64,000 nucleotides of DNA from Nansenia antarctica (taxonomy: Eukaryota; Chordata; Actinopteri; Argentiniformes; Microstomatidae), in contig OZ022342.1 in assembly GCA_963989245.1 (NCBI GenBank), positions 20,722,739 to 20,786,738 of the forward strand, in the 5' to 3' direction. Shown here piece by piece: positions 22,856 through 36,368 of the stretch. The stretch's first letter is position 1, and each line of letters begins with the position of its first letter. The notes below the pieces were generated by a model that searched no databases, had not been told where the DNA came from, and was given only the letters and a program-made list of their open reading frames with translations. The translations under genes were made by a program, and so were the position numbers.

Positions 22856-25800
22856 GCCGGGCAGGCGGACAGACAGACAGACACAGAGACAGACAGTCAG
22901 AGGTGTTGGGCTTGTAGCCGCGAGGCTGAGACACAGATCTGATTGGTAAAGGGTGAGAAGATGGCAGAGTGCGGTTTGATGTGGCGGACAGGCCTCTGCA
23001 GGTGTGAGGTTGTGTGCTGAGTGTTTGTAGGGATGTTGTCATGAAAGAAAGGATGAGGCTGGTGGGGGGGGGAGGGGTGAGGCTGGGGTCACCTGGTACA
23101 GCAGCTGCTGCTGTAGGCAAGTACTGTAGAGCTATGTATGGTACGCCAAAACGCTTGAGGCCTTAACATACTTGAGCAGTTACCTTTTTCGACCAAAAAA
23201 GGTTCATATTGCAACTGATAATTTGTACAGGATACTCAATCATCCGTATTAGACAATGTTTCATCATATAATGGGGCAACAATGTGAATGTAGTTTTGGC
23301 TTCTTGGGCAGTCTGTATATGAGTTGAGTTGTGAATGAACTCTGACCCCTTTTCCCCAAGAGCCCTAGCCTCTGTAGAGAGAAGAACTCATATTGCAGCG
23401 TTCCTGTGTTGTTGGGATTCGTACAGCTTCTGCTTTTTTATTTTATTTTTTTTATTTAGCCTTTATTTAACCAGGGTCAGTCCCATTGAGATACAATGAT
23501 CTCTTTTTCTATTTTCCTGATCGCCTCCTTCAGGAAAAGATGGGCCTGCAGACAATGTATCATTGTATATGCACAGGGCTGGCCCGCCAAAAGGGCCTGC
23601 TGAGAATATGTACGGCAAAATGTCTATAACTAAATCAATGTAGTTGTTTTTTCTCACCGTACTAGCAGTTGATGTGTGTTATGATTGGCCCGGCAATTGC
23701 TGATGGATATTTTGGGGGATTTCCGAGATGATTTAAAACTAGCCTCACTTCTTGTTTTGAATTGTGTTATTGCATGCTTTATCACTGCAACCTTTCAATG
23801 TCAAAGCTATTGAGGAGTGCAGACAAACCTCCAGAGGTTCGTTTCTGTTGAACCTGTCGGCCTTGTTCTCCTCCAGCACTCAGATGCAGCACAGGATATG
23901 AACCCTGTTGTAGAGAAACCACCGTCTCTTTCACTGAAACGACCTTGGGTCTTAATTGGTCCTCTCTATACTGTCAGACAGGAAGTCTCATAAGCGGGAT
24001 ATGAGAATCTGACAAGGAGCAAAGCAGAAAGGGATTAACTATGGCCTGCAGCCATTGTTTAGTGATGACGGTGTTGTTCATGCTAAAAGAAAGGTCATGC
24101 CATAATGCTGCACTGCTGACTATGAATTTAATTTGAGATGGTGCCGGCTTTGTGTCTTATCATTACTGCATAAGATGCCCTTATACCAGCTTACAAATCA
24201 GCACAGCAGCTGCTACAATAAAAGCTATTGTTATTGGTTCAAAGCACTGCTTCTGCTCCAGCATGGAGGGACAGGTGAGAAGAGGACAGAGTGATAGTTG
24301 CACAGACAAACAAGGACTAGGGTCTGGAGAGACCCCTGCCACAGGCGGCGTAATGCTGTCTCCAGGGGGCGCTGCTGGTCAACCTTTGGTCCCTCCAAAG
24401 GATACTACATAGTACAACGATCTCTCTTTTAGCCATCACCACCCACCACAACCGGAAACCATTCCAATCCATATAATTGATAAATAGGCGAATAGTACAT
24501 GGTTATATTATGCACAACTATTTACATTCTTTCCACAATTTAAAAAAAAAAAACATTCCAACGGTCCAATTGAAACATTTGAGCTCTCCAACTTTTCACC
24601 ATTTAAATTATTACACACAGCCCCAGGTAGTTTTTTTTTTCTTCTTCTGGCACCAGGTTTTATTTACAGTGGCAAGCACTTTCCCGACTTACCTTTCTCA
24701 ACTTAGTTAATCTCTCCGAAAGGCCCCAAAAAACAGTGGGGTAAGCTGAGTGCCGCCAACACAGATGCCCCATGGTGAGAGGTCTGCAGGCGGCTAGTTT
24801 CAGATAACAGCAGGACTCGGAGGACTTCAAACGCTCCCGCCCTCCACTGTCAGCTCTGATTAGAAATAATGAGACATGTCTGTTATCACCTCATTTGCTT
24901 CAGCGTAAATCTAAAAACCCTCCCAATAATTGTTTTGAGTTATGAAATTGTTTGGCACCGAAAGAACAAAGGAAAGAAGAGGGGCCAGACACGAGTTATA
25001 CCTGCGTTATGGAGCCTAACAAGGCCGCGGAGGATGCAAATTGACATGCATGCCATGCATGATGTGGTATGGTTTAGCTAACCCACCTTCTTAATGCTTA
25101 AGCTATGATCAAACAGGTCTCGTCGGAGGAGTGGCTGAGGAGAAGGGGAAAAGCCTGAATTGAATTAGCTGGAAATCCATGTAACCTCTGAAGGGTGGTG
25201 GAGGTGGAGGGGGGAGAGGGTGGGGGGGGGGAGGGCAGCAGCAGTAGTGTGGACAGACTCTCACTGCCCAGGAGGCTCTGACACCATAATTCCCCTCAAT
25301 TACCTCTCTGATAAGAATCAAGGAATTTGCTCCTCCACAGAAGAGTAGTCAGAGGGAGACTGGCTCGCTTTTTTGGACTCTGTGTTTGACTATGGGCTCT
25401 TAAAAGAAAAATAGGTGCTTTTCATTCAACTTTTTCAGAGACTTCCACTCTCCTACGGCCTTGATGTTAATGTCCTTTTTACAATGTTATAGCACCCCAC
25501 CCCTTAAGTAGAATTTTATGGGGCTCCCATTAGGACAGTAAAAGTGTTGTCTTTAGATCCCACTTTCGTCACGTTAAGCTGCATGCTTTGACACATAATC
25601 ACTCCCGCAGAAGAAAAAAGAACAGGGTGTTTTACCAGTTGAACTTCCTCACCAACTACTCTCTCACTGTGGTTGTTTTGAATTGTTTATCCTTGAGCAG
25701 TGGAGTATTTTGTCTGTGGTTGCATCCTTGGCGACAGTTTCTTTCTACAACAGGATTTCTTAGCACACTCTCTGTCACTTGCCTCGCTGTGTGTTTTACC

Positions 25801-26590
25801 AGAGCTGTTTAACACATCCTGATACTGTATGTCATCCAAACAACTGAAGTACTATGGAAACTATGCAGTGTTTCCAAAAACACAAGTTTACAGTGAATCT
25901 AATCTCCACCAAATCCAATTAAATCGGCAACAAGAGAATGTTGAGGACTGTGAAATCTTCCCTCTGTGTTGTACATGCCTGCGAGGATTAATTAGTTAAC
26001 CTAACACTCGGGTATACAAAAGGGAGAGTTTAGATGTAAAGAGATTACTGGGGACTGACCTGATTGTTTGGGACCAGGATTACTCTTCTCAGATCTTTTG
26101 ATCTAATCTGGGATATTGAGGTTTATGGGTTTGGATCTGTGTGAAGTGAAAGGTTACGCACTCTAAACCTTATTAGCTTTTTGAATTTGTGTCCTTTTTT
26201 CTAAAGTGTTGTCACGTTGGTTTTTGGAGCTGGGAATAAACAAGTGACAGACGCGTTGTGGGAACATGGGGAGAGTGCAGATTTGAGAGAGAAAAAACAA
26301 ATTAACAGTGGAAAAACACTGGCGCTCTTAAAGTAAGCATAAAAAAAGAAAATTGTGCAATTTTTGCGATTTCTTTTGTCCTCAAAGTATGGAATTGATG
26401 GTGTGATATTCGTGAATGGTAGGGTAGTTGGTGTCTCAGTGGTGAGGATGTACCATGGCACTCAGTATCCACTGAGCCATGCTTAAACTCAAACAATGCT
26501 GCAGCTCCCCATGACTCTCCCTGCCGTGCTGTGGGCCAGACTAGCTCTCCACAGAGACTCACTACTCTAAACCAACCGTGAGATCTCAGG
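22856..26590. other. No supported gene; repeat fragments
   Basis: A short ACAG-type tandem run lies near 22865-22895. Near 23450-23540 the motif CCTTTATTTAACCAGGGTC followed by CCCATTGAGATACAATGATC marks a dispersed fish repeat fragment. The segment 25190-25240 is G-rich. An AT-rich segment near 25020-25080 has the palindrome-like ATGCATGCCATGCAT. Confidence 0.4.
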
Positions 26591-26624
26591 GGTGGTGGGA
26601 GTGTGTGCGTGCATGTGTGGGTGT

Positions 26625-26665
<41 letters not shown>

Positions 26666-26682
26666 TGTGCGTTTGTGTGTTC

Positions 26683-26748
<66 letters not shown>

Positions 26749-26891
26749 GTGTGTGTGTGCTTGTGTGTGTATGTGTGTGTGTGTGTGTGTGTTTGCGTGT
26801 TCGCGTGAGTATGTGTGTGTGTGCGTTTGCGTGTTCGCGTGTTCGCGTGAGTATGTGTGTGTGTGTGTGTGTGTTTATGCGTATGTGTGTG
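26591..26891 (+). repeat. Long interrupted (GT)n microsatellite
   Basis: About 300 bp of GT repeats with TTCGCGTG and TATG interruptions. Part is a higher-order repeat of GTGTTCGCGTGAGTATGTG at 26797-26858. Confidence 0.95.
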
Positions 26892-27469
26892 CCACCATAC
26901 TGTATCATACATACTGTTCCTCTGGTTCCCACTATCCATTTAGACTGCAGCCACAAGCATGTGAAGGTCCAGTCATTGAGTACTGGCTCCCTGTGAGTCA
27001 CTGAGGAGTCACTGAGAGAGAGAAAGAGAGTGTTGTTGCATCTGTGAATTATTGCTGGGAAAGGATTCGTTAAAAGACTGACAAACAAACAAACAGTGAA
27101 GCAGGATGCAGCTTTTTTAGTTGGATAATGATGTGAACAAGTATTGCAAGTGTGACTCACATGTGTTGGGAAACCATTAATAGCTATCCAACAGGGGAGG
27201 CTGGGGGCTGGTGCAGGTAGAAATCAGCGGACGGTGGTCATTGTAATGTAATGCATGGCATGGAATGAGGAATGGTCCAGCCTTCCCTGCTATCCAACCA
27301 TACTCTATGATGACTGTCTGAGACTCTAGACGTGGCTGGCCATGTGGGAAGATGGGGTTTTCGATAAGGTGTGTGTGAGTCACTATTAACACTGACTCAT
27401 CTCCCATCCTGTGTGCTTTCCCTCCAGGTCTTGTTGGGGGTCATGCTCACACTGTGTGTTCTCCTCTAG

Positions 27470-27533
27470 GAGTCACTGAGCGGACACACTCCGCAGAGTC
27501 ACCACTATGTTGACCTGAGCCGCAGAACACATG
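27470..27533 (+). CDS. Candidate exon 1 of an unrecognised plus-strand gene
   Basis: The acceptor TGTGTTCTCCTCTAG is followed by ESLSGHTPQSHHYVDLSRRTH and a CATG/GTGAAC donor. The other two frames contain stops, so only one frame is open, and it leaves one base over. That base plus TG at the start of the segment at 29321 completes a Val codon, so the two join in phase. Codon third positions are mostly G or C. The protein is not recognised. The same frame also stays open past the donor to a TGA at 27767, so a longer terminal exon is possible. Confidence 0.33.
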
Positions 27534-28494
27534 GTGAACCCCACAAATGTGCTTGCTCTGACCGCAAAGGGACCGCAACAAAAAAAATAATGCTGACGAT
27601 TCTGTCAGCGGTCAAACATGAATATGAAAGGCTGTTGCTGGCCCAAACAGAGGTTGCTGTTTCAGCTGCTGTTTCTAATCTCATTTGTCCAGGAGAGGGA
27701 GAGAGAGAGGGAGTGAGAGGGAGAGAGAGAGAGAGAGAGATACTCTGGCAACTCACTTCCGTATTATGAAACATCCTGCAACTATTTATTGGATTCGGCA
27801 AATGTTTCGCATTTAGAATATTACAACCATGTGACAAAGAAGGGACTGTGTAACAAATCATGGTAATGAATATTATTTTCCCTCAACTTTGCGAAAACGT
27901 GACTCACTTTTGCACTGGCACATTTGAACACGCGTGTGCTGACTCTGATCTACTCTTCCTGTTGTCCGTTTGTCTTCTCTATCAATATGAATATGAATTA
28001 TACATTTTTTCATTTAAAAAAACACCACTTCAGGATCCAGGAAATAATCGGTGAGCGACACCAACCAGTGCAGGGAAACCTACTAACGTCACTGAGGTGC
28101 GTTAGTCAGAGGTTCTGTAGTATTTCCATTCCATTTCACAGTAACAGAAACACTATGTGGTAGTGGTGGGTCTGTGTGTAAGAGGCGATTCTCTTGGAGA
28201 CATGCTAAGAATGTGCACTCTAAGCGCAGACTGGTTAACGGTGACTGGGTAAAGGGGAAATGTTCCACTGCAGGCTTTCTGTGTTTAGGTTGTGGCAGGG
28301 CCACCCAGCATTGTAGTGTTTACTGTGGCTCGGTGTGTCTCAACGATAACTGGAAATCAGCATTCACCCCGACGCCTTTCATCCACCCCTGTATCTATCC
28401 ATGTTTTCTAAATACTGTCAAGAGACATGACTCCCAGACACACTTGAGAATCACTGTATCTGGAGAGCAGAAGAAACCTCAAACACATACACAC
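27534..28494. other. No gene; short (GA)n and AT-rich DNA
   Basis: A GA-rich run lies at 27696-27740, followed by AT-rich single-copy-looking sequence. Confidence 0.4.
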
Positions 28495-28538
28495 GCGTAG
28501 GCGACATACACACGCGTAGGCGATACACACACGCGTAG

Positions 28539-28598
<60 letters not shown>

Positions 28599-28600
28599 AC
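28495..28600 (+). repeat. (CA)n microsatellite with ACGCGTAGG-containing units
   Basis: Three copies of an ACACGCGTAGG unit precede a pure CA array of about 30 units. Confidence 0.95.
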
Positions 28601-28984
28601 GCACACATGCACACAGGCTCAATGCCCAGGTGGCGAACAGTGTTGTTTAACAAGCTCATGATGGACTGCCATGAAAACATCCATAGAGAGGAAAACAATC
28701 CGAAATGTATTTCTCCTTTTATCTGTAAATAAAGACTTAAATGGATTTATGGGAGTCATTATTTCGACCAAGACTTATTACATGAAATGTTAGTGTGAAG
28801 CCCAAATTTCTTTCAGCTGTGGACTTGCAGTGCGATAGGAAATTAAATCATTGCCATCTAAAGCAAACATGTTTCAAAGCTGAGACAATTAGTGAGATGA
28901 ATAGAATTGCTGATAAGCGGGCGATTGGTCTGTAAGTCAGTCAGTCAGTCAACCTCAGAGCCTCTCCTCTCCAGGCCCTCTCCT

Positions 28985-29110
28985 TCTATTGTGCTTTCAT
29001 AGCTCAAAGACAATATTAATAATAATAATAATAATAAATGTTTATTTGTATAGCGCTTTTCCTGCAAACGTTGCAGCTCAAAGTGCTCAATATATAGAGA
29101 ATTGTGTGGC
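28985..29110 (+). repeat. Dispersed repeat fragment with (AAT)n
   Basis: An (AAT)n run is followed by TTTATTTGTATAGCGCTTTT, a motif found at the end of many fish retroposons. No RNA polymerase III boxes are visible, so it is only a tail fragment. Confidence 0.5.
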
Positions 29111-29320
29111 ATTCGGTTGTTTCACTGCCTTAAACTACTAATAAATCAAGCTCAATTTATTAGTAGCTGCATTCTGCTTCTCTCTTACTTTTAGACTTAG
29201 TCTTTTTTTCCTCACTCAGCTAGATAGACTTAACCTCCCACCTTTATACGGGGGCCATAGATTTAGCACATTCACGCCTGTGTGTTCGCCGCTGTGGTGA
29301 ATCCTCCCTCTGTCCCTCAG

Positions 29321-29428
29321 TGGCCTGTAAGCAACACTGTAGCCAAGACATCAGCCTCTCCTTCCACTTGGACACAGTCAGGCTGTCACCGGTGCTCGCC
29401 ACCAAAAAGAAGTGGCCGTACACGGCCG
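29321..29428 (+). CDS. Candidate exon 2 of an unrecognised plus-strand gene
   Basis: The acceptor is CTCCCTCTGTCCCTCAG and the donor ACGGCCG/GTGAGG, both close to consensus. The 108-bp segment is symmetric (phase 1 in, phase 1 out) and reads ACKQHCSQDISLSFHLD, then TVRLSPVLATKKKWPYTA. Third codon positions are strongly G/C. The overlapping minus-strand frame is also open, but both splice sites fit the plus strand. Joined to 27470-27533 it starts with Val, and joined to 36175 it continues with Gly. I recognise no family, and it could be lineage-specific. Confidence 0.42.
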
Positions 29429-29579
29429 GTGAGGTGACAGGAAGAGGCAGGCGGGCGGACAGGTGAGATTCCCCAGGTGACGGTGTGAGAGAGATAGGAG
29501 GACCTGGGGCCGCGGTGTGACTGAGTCCAGCTCTGAGATAAGGAGAGGATTCCCCACTGTCTAGACTGACCTTCTGAGA

Positions 29580-29719
29580 TACACACTCGCACGCAGGCGC
29601 GTAAGCGCACGCACGCACACACACACACACACACACATTCATACACGCAGGTACACACACATACACACAGGCATGCACACGCGCATGCACGCACACAGAC
29701 ACACAGACAGAGACACACA

Positions 29720-29760
<41 letters not shown>

Positions 29761-29795
29761 AGACACACAGAGGCACACACACACACACGCACACA

Positions 29796-29835
<40 letters not shown>
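29580..29835 (+). repeat. Long interrupted (CA)n microsatellite
   Basis: CA repeats with CG, CAGA and CATA interruptions over about 255 bp. Confidence 0.95.
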
Positions 29836-30731
<896 letters not shown>

Positions 30732-30845
30732 CAGATTTTCCAGTGTAGTCTCTCTATGTCTGTGAGCTGAGGGAGTGGGCAACAGTTGCACTTGCCCTCA
30801 CTGGAGGCCTTTTATGCTGGGCCACAGAGAGTGAGGCACAGTGAG

Positions 30846-30847
<2 letters not shown>

Positions 30848-30891
<44 letters not shown>

Positions 30892-30906
30892 TGTGTGTGT
30901 GTGGGT
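30848..30906 (+). repeat. (GT)n microsatellite
   Basis: About 28 GT units with one TATG interruption; opposite in strand sense to the CA array ending 120 bp upstream. Confidence 0.95.
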
Positions 30907-33900
30907 GGGCTGTCCACATCGCTGCAGGCTCATGCCACAAAGCTCGCGCCTCTGCTGGTCACAGCAACTTTACGACCCTCCTGTAGTTTACAACCTGGTG
31001 TAGTGCGGGCTGTCATTAGCCAGGAGTAATTACTGTGTAAAACACCTTCGGGCTCCGTTAGGGAGCTGGACGGCTTCAGTAAAAGCCCTAGGAGAGAATG
31101 GTAGGGGCCGGCCAGGAGGAGATCCCAGTCCAGATGAGTGCCAGGTTATTTGTCAATGACTAAACGCTGTAGTTTTTTTTTTTTTTTTGCGGCTCGCTCA
31201 TGCGTCAGGCTTTGATCCTGGGGGCCCAGTAAACAGTCCGAACACACACGGCCGAGAGAAAGCGTCCTGAGAGCCGCGTTATCTCTCCCAAAGCAAACTG
31301 ATAATGGTGGTCCGGCGGACGGCTGGGACCCTGCCTTATCTCGCCGGCGGCCTGACTCTGCTTGTTCTTTCTCAGAGAGGGGCTCTCAGGAATGACCCCG
31401 GCGGGTGGGTGGGGGGGGGGGGGGGGGGGGCAGTGGGGGTGGGGGGGAGGACAGGCCTGCTGACTACTGGAGAGAGGGGTGGTGGTGGTGGTGGTGTGGG
31501 GGGGGGTGTGTCTCTGTGTAAACCTGTTTACAATGCTGTACACTTACCAAGCGGGGCAGGCCAGGGGTCTCCATGTTTCACTCTCCCTGGGAGACCCCTG
31601 GAATGATGTTTCCGTGGAGGAGAAGTGTCCCAACAATCCTTTAATGTGCAATCCAGTGAGTGGTATCCCTTTTAATAGGCGAAGCTCAAAGCTCTGATAG
31701 TCGGTATAATCAAACTTTAGAACGAAATTCAAACAGCATTCCTTAATACTCACACAGTTCTTGGAACAAGTACGGTATCATGTATCACCCCTGTCCAAGA
31801 TCATCAAGTCAGTGATGGGGGAGACTGTTAGGAATGAAACGGAGGGGCCGTCCAATGAAGACTGCTCAGTGTAGCACTGGGTTATGTTGGCATGAGGCCT
31901 TTGCTGTGACCTTCCATTGAAAAGCCAATGCAGGGCCAGGGCTTTAATCACAGCCGTCCGATGTAGCAGCTTTTAAACTGAGAAAGGCAATCCTGCTGGA
32001 ATGTGATTGTGGAGGGGTGCAGGGGGAGCAGGGCAGGGGAGGGGGGAGGGCGCGGGGGGTGATGGGTAGGCGATACAGCCATTATCTGTCACTGCCCCGG
32101 CAATTATTCCCTCAGTGTCTGAGGCCCCCCCGCCATAGATGAAAAGTGCAGGTACACATATGACTTTGTCTGGAGAGGGCCGGGGCTCCACGGAGACCAC
32201 TGAAGCCACCCATTCCAGGGATCAAAAATGTGACAAAGACGTCCCTATTTTACGCTGCGCTGTCTGAAATTGTCTCGACGGTAACCCCCCTCCACCCCTT
32301 CTCGCCTTTGTCTCTGCTGCATGTCTGGAATATTTGGAGAGATTTTATCTCATGCGTTTTGTTAGTTGAGGAGTCCGGCTGTCCCTGTAGACAGTCAGAA
32401 GGCCGTTGAGTGGCAGCCTGGGCAGCCATTGCAAACAGTGGATTATAGAGGTCAGAGACATACCTAGCTGTCCATAATGTTTCTTTCACCATGATACTTC
32501 TATAGAGAAGTTGACAGTTAAAGAAAAGTATATGTATATAGTATATTGTATATCCATGGAATGTGTGGCTTCAGTTGTGTATGTCCATAAAATATATATA
32601 ATTATATATATATATATGTATTTTGGTTGTGTTTGGTGGCTGTTGGTGTTTCCATGATCTGCTATCCTGTTCAGTTCAGCGTAAGGACAGCCTAATGTGT
32701 CATGTAATGAATCACAATGTACTGCCACGCTGCAGTTCTTTCACTTGAAATATGATGGAATGAAAGAACAAAAATTAAGATGACCATAATGTGGGTAATT
32801 CCTCATTCAATTAAATTCAATGTCCCCAGTTAAACAATAGAAAACAATATACTTTATTATCAAATCATGTCATCCTGTTGCTGTAAAGAACACACAATAT
32901 GTGCATAGCTAAAATTATAGCACTCCATTATTCAGACAGCATAATCGTGTGTGGCCACGTACTGTATCATTATAGAGGTAGGGCTTGTCAAATTGTTACA
33001 GAACAGATGAACAGAAGACAGATGCAGAATGCACCCGGCAACAACAACATCTCCCATCTCTCCTCTGGTTTCCCCAACACCAGTGAATGACCAGCGTGGA
33101 CGTTAGCATGTGGAATGGGCCTGAGTGACATCATGGCCGTGGAACGCTCCCTGTCTCCTAGCAGCGGTCTGTGGCAGTGTGTGTTGTAAATCAGACCGGG
33201 TTTCAAAGACATGCCGTAAGGTCCACCTGTCAACAACGGAAAAATGGAGGAGCCTCTGTGTTGACACTCACTTCTCTCCCCCCCCCCCCCCATATGTCTC
33301 ACTATACCAACGAGCAGAGGAACACTTTGTAACAGTTAGAATTGATCAATAACTGGATAGAAGTAATATGGGTAGCCTTTTCTGCTGCTTGTGTGTTTTA
33401 GATTAGAGCTACAGTCAATAGTATTTGAATTGCGTATTGGTTTCATTCTCTATTCCAAAGTGTTTAATGTCGAAGGCTCAGTTGATAGCTCGTTACCATG
33501 TTGTTCCTCTCTAATACGTAACAGGAACATTGGCATTAAACACATTTTCGTTAAGGAACAGCTTTTTCAGAGCATTACTGTAAGAACAGAAGTACTGGCA
33601 ATACATGTGAACATGGCATTTGTGCTGCATTTCTTTTATAAACACCACATGAATAGAAGAATATTTTTAGGTTTGAAAGAAAATATCTTCCTCTATCCAC
33701 CAGCCTGTAGGAGAGGATGTGATGGTTAGATAATTCAAACATTCCCTGCACTTGTTTATTTATTCATTACTTTCCAAAATAAAACTTGACACTTCTCACA
33801 AATCACCAGCCAAGATGTTGAGTTTGCGTGAGTGTCAGGTTAGATGAAAATAAGGACGGTTTAACTTTCCTATGACGCACACAATCTGCTCCAGTTTTGG

Positions 33901-34009
33901 AGTTAAAGCTCTGAATAGTAATAGTTTTATATGGTCTTAAAACCCAGAAAACAACATTTGGATTTACTTGAGTGTCCCAGCTCTCTCTTCCTTTGCTTCA
34001 ATCAATACT

Positions 34010-34011
<2 letters not shown>
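30907..34011. other. No gene; G-tracts and AT-rich blocks
   Basis: The segment 31405-31510 is a run of G-tracts with GT/GGT interruptions. A T-run lies at 31172-31187, and an AT-rich (TA)n stretch at 32588-32618. From 32700 to 34000 the DNA is AT-rich and looks single-copy, which would suit conserved regulatory DNA but is not demonstrated. Confidence 0.4.
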
Positions 34012-34082
<71 letters not shown>

Positions 34083-34096
34083 CGCGTGGGTAGGTG
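34012..34096 (+). repeat. (GT)n microsatellite
   Basis: About 33 uninterrupted GT units followed by GTGCGTGCGCGTG. Confidence 0.95.
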
Positions 34097-35131
34097 TGCG
34101 TGTCACAAACTAGCATTACACAGAACATCTGACTAAATGATCCCAGAAAAAATCTGGACCACTGTAACATTTGATTCAAGCTGCCACCAATAGCATGAGA
34201 GCCCAGGATTTGTGTTCATTTATTTGTAGAATATGTTTGGTGAACCTCTCAGAAATGATAATGCATATCTGTGTTGATTGAGTACAATTATTTGTTTTTC
34301 TTATTGTGCTGCTGTGCAGATATTCTCTTGATCAGTGTATTTCAGTTGAGTTATTTAGTTTTAGTTTTAGCTTAATTCGTCTCAAATATTTGTACTTACA
34401 TATTTCTATAAGGGGCCCTAAAAGTGCTATAACTGTATTTTAATCCATTGTCATATCACGTCCTACATAATAACATTTCAGACACACAGACTGTTTTTAC
34501 TGTAACTTTTGTTCGGATAGAGATAGACAACAGAAAGCCTCATGCACTACTCATGTTGTCCCCTACGGGGAGCTGTAGATTTACCCAGCAGAGAGTAGAG
34601 AGGAATAGATGTCACTATTAGCTATAGATGGTTCTGCCTCCACCTCATCTGAAGGTAGCAGAAAAGGCTTGAGAGGTTTCCATAGTACCGTTAAGTTCTG
34701 CTTGATACAAATCTAATCCAGCAGCTGCGATAACCTTCACTGTAATTGATAGTGGGGTTTTATCAGTGGTTTTCTTCAAGCCTGAACTCTTCTGTGGTTT
34801 TTAGATTAGAAGCACACTTTCATTTACTTTCTTAGATAGGAAATTAGGATATGTACTATATATGTGATATAATGTTTGAACCTAGATTTCCCCCTCTTAA
34901 TTGTTGCAGTGTATGAAAAAAATGTAGATATTTTCTAATATTGTATAATATTGTGTAATATTTTTAAATATTTGCTTCATACACATTGCTTCCTCCATTT
35001 AGAAGTCATAGTTGATCAAAAGAACAGCGTACATTTTGTAAAGGTTCTATTTTCTCAGTTAACAATCCAGAAATGTTTTTAACAATGCATTTTGTAATGC
35101 ACCTCACTTGCTTAACTAATATGTGTTGTCA

Positions 35132-35169
<38 letters not shown>

Positions 35170-36174
35170 AAAATGGTATAAAACACATCATCTTTTGCCT
35201 AATGCAAAGAAATGCATTTCTTACACTTCTCATGACCTGAGTGGGAAATGCTACACTCTCACCACGGTAAGAGCAAAGAAGATCTGTAATGCATTCTCAC
35301 TAAATTATTTCGCTGCAGTATAATCTGTTTTAATATCAAATAGAGCCGTGATGACAGATTAATTATTAGTTAATGGTCTGGGATACTATAGAGGCATTCA
35401 AATTCTACTGTAAATGCACATCTCTCAGGCAAGTCACTTTGAATGCTCTAGAAAGGAAGTTGTGACTCTTTACCAAGGGCTTTGCGTCAGTCCAAAGGGA
35501 GAAGGCTCCTTCTATGAAGTTCTGCAAATTTATGAGTTTTAGAAACCTGTGTTTTTTTTCGGCGCTGACACAAATGTAAGTGAATGTGGCCTGTCAGGCA
35601 CTTTACATGGGAATAGTTGTGGTTAAGTGAAGTAGTCCTCACTATCAGCAGACTCTCATTAGATACAACTAGAGGATGTGGAAATGGCTTCCTTTTATTG
35701 CTCTCCATTAATGGGGTCCATGGCATTGAGTGGAGAAACTTTATCCTGAGTTATGTAAATACTGTCTACTCATTCTTGCCGTTTGAAGTCTGCTTTGTAT
35801 AAATTGAGCCAATTTCGCTATCATGAAACTGTTTAAACAGCTGCTTGTCTCTGTAAGGGATGTCCTGGAGTTTTTCTCCATTTTTTTTGTCTTCTTTTTC
35901 TTCTCTTCTGGAATACCTTTCTTGTAATCATTAAAGTAGATTACGGCTCCATGTTCGACCCCGAGTCTGTAACACTCTGGTCTATATGGTCCAGTGTCAT
36001 TTGGTTCCTGTCCTCTGCCTCTCCTAAGATATCCTAAACAGGTAATTTGATAAGATTGTTTGAATGCAAGCAGCTGGTTATTAACTTGTGCTTGTTTGTG
36101 AGAATGATTGTTACAGGTTGTCCTTTATAATTGACACATCTTTATTTTGGTTTGTATTGTCTTGACTACTGTAG
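34097..36174. other. AT-rich single-copy-looking DNA with one short (GT)n
   Basis: A (GT)n tract of about 16 units lies at 35135-35166. At 35350-35376 the sequence ATGACAGATTAATTATTAG followed by TTAATGG combines a TGACAG (Meis/TALE-type) site with overlapping TAATTA homeodomain sites. No gene is seen. Confidence 0.4.
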
Positions 36175-36368
36175 GATGGAGAGGTCTGTCCCAGTGTCCA
36201 CCCCCTCTTTCCCAGTCCTCTGGGCTGCTCCCAGTAGGAGAAGTCCCATATCCTCCTGTCTTGTCCTGCCACTGTTCTCCAAGGCCCAGAGGACTCTCTG
36301 CAGACCCTGCTCTGCTCTATACGGTCTCAGCACTGCCAGGGGAAAGAGGAGGAGGCCCCCCCGAATGA
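36175..36368 (+). CDS. Candidate exon 3, possibly terminal, of the unrecognised gene
   Basis: After the acceptor TATTGTCTTGACTACTGTAG, the phase left by 29321-29428 (one base) gives Gly, then WRGLSQCPPPLSQSSGLLPV, PVLSCHCSPRPRGLSADPAL and YTVSALPGERGGGPPE before a TGA at 36366-36368. It is rich in Pro, Ser and Gly, so probably disordered. No donor is clearly better than the stop. A second frame is also open here, which lowers confidence. Confidence 0.3.

Noticed and set aside
23881..23994. Open frame after TTCTCCTCCAG reading HSDAAQDMNPVVEKPPSLSL
   Set aside because: It ends in a stop without a convincing donor, and its phases do not connect clearly to other candidates.
24251..24272. 13-nt microexon-like segment (CTGCTCCAG/...GGGACAG/GTGAGA)
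   Set aside because: Not a multiple of three and no neighbouring exons; likely chance.
26597..26887. Long frames of alternating Cys/Val or Thr/His across CA/GT arrays
   Set aside because: They are translations of microsatellites in all frames, not genes. The same holds at all other CA/GT and CT/GA tracts.
29244..29580. Minus-strand frame overlapping the candidate exon at 29321
   Set aside because: Both splice signals and codon bias fit the plus strand; the minus frame is the antisense shadow.
33391..33729. 112-codon frame on the plus strand
   Set aside because: AT-ending codons, no splice context and no recognisable protein; likely a chance frame.
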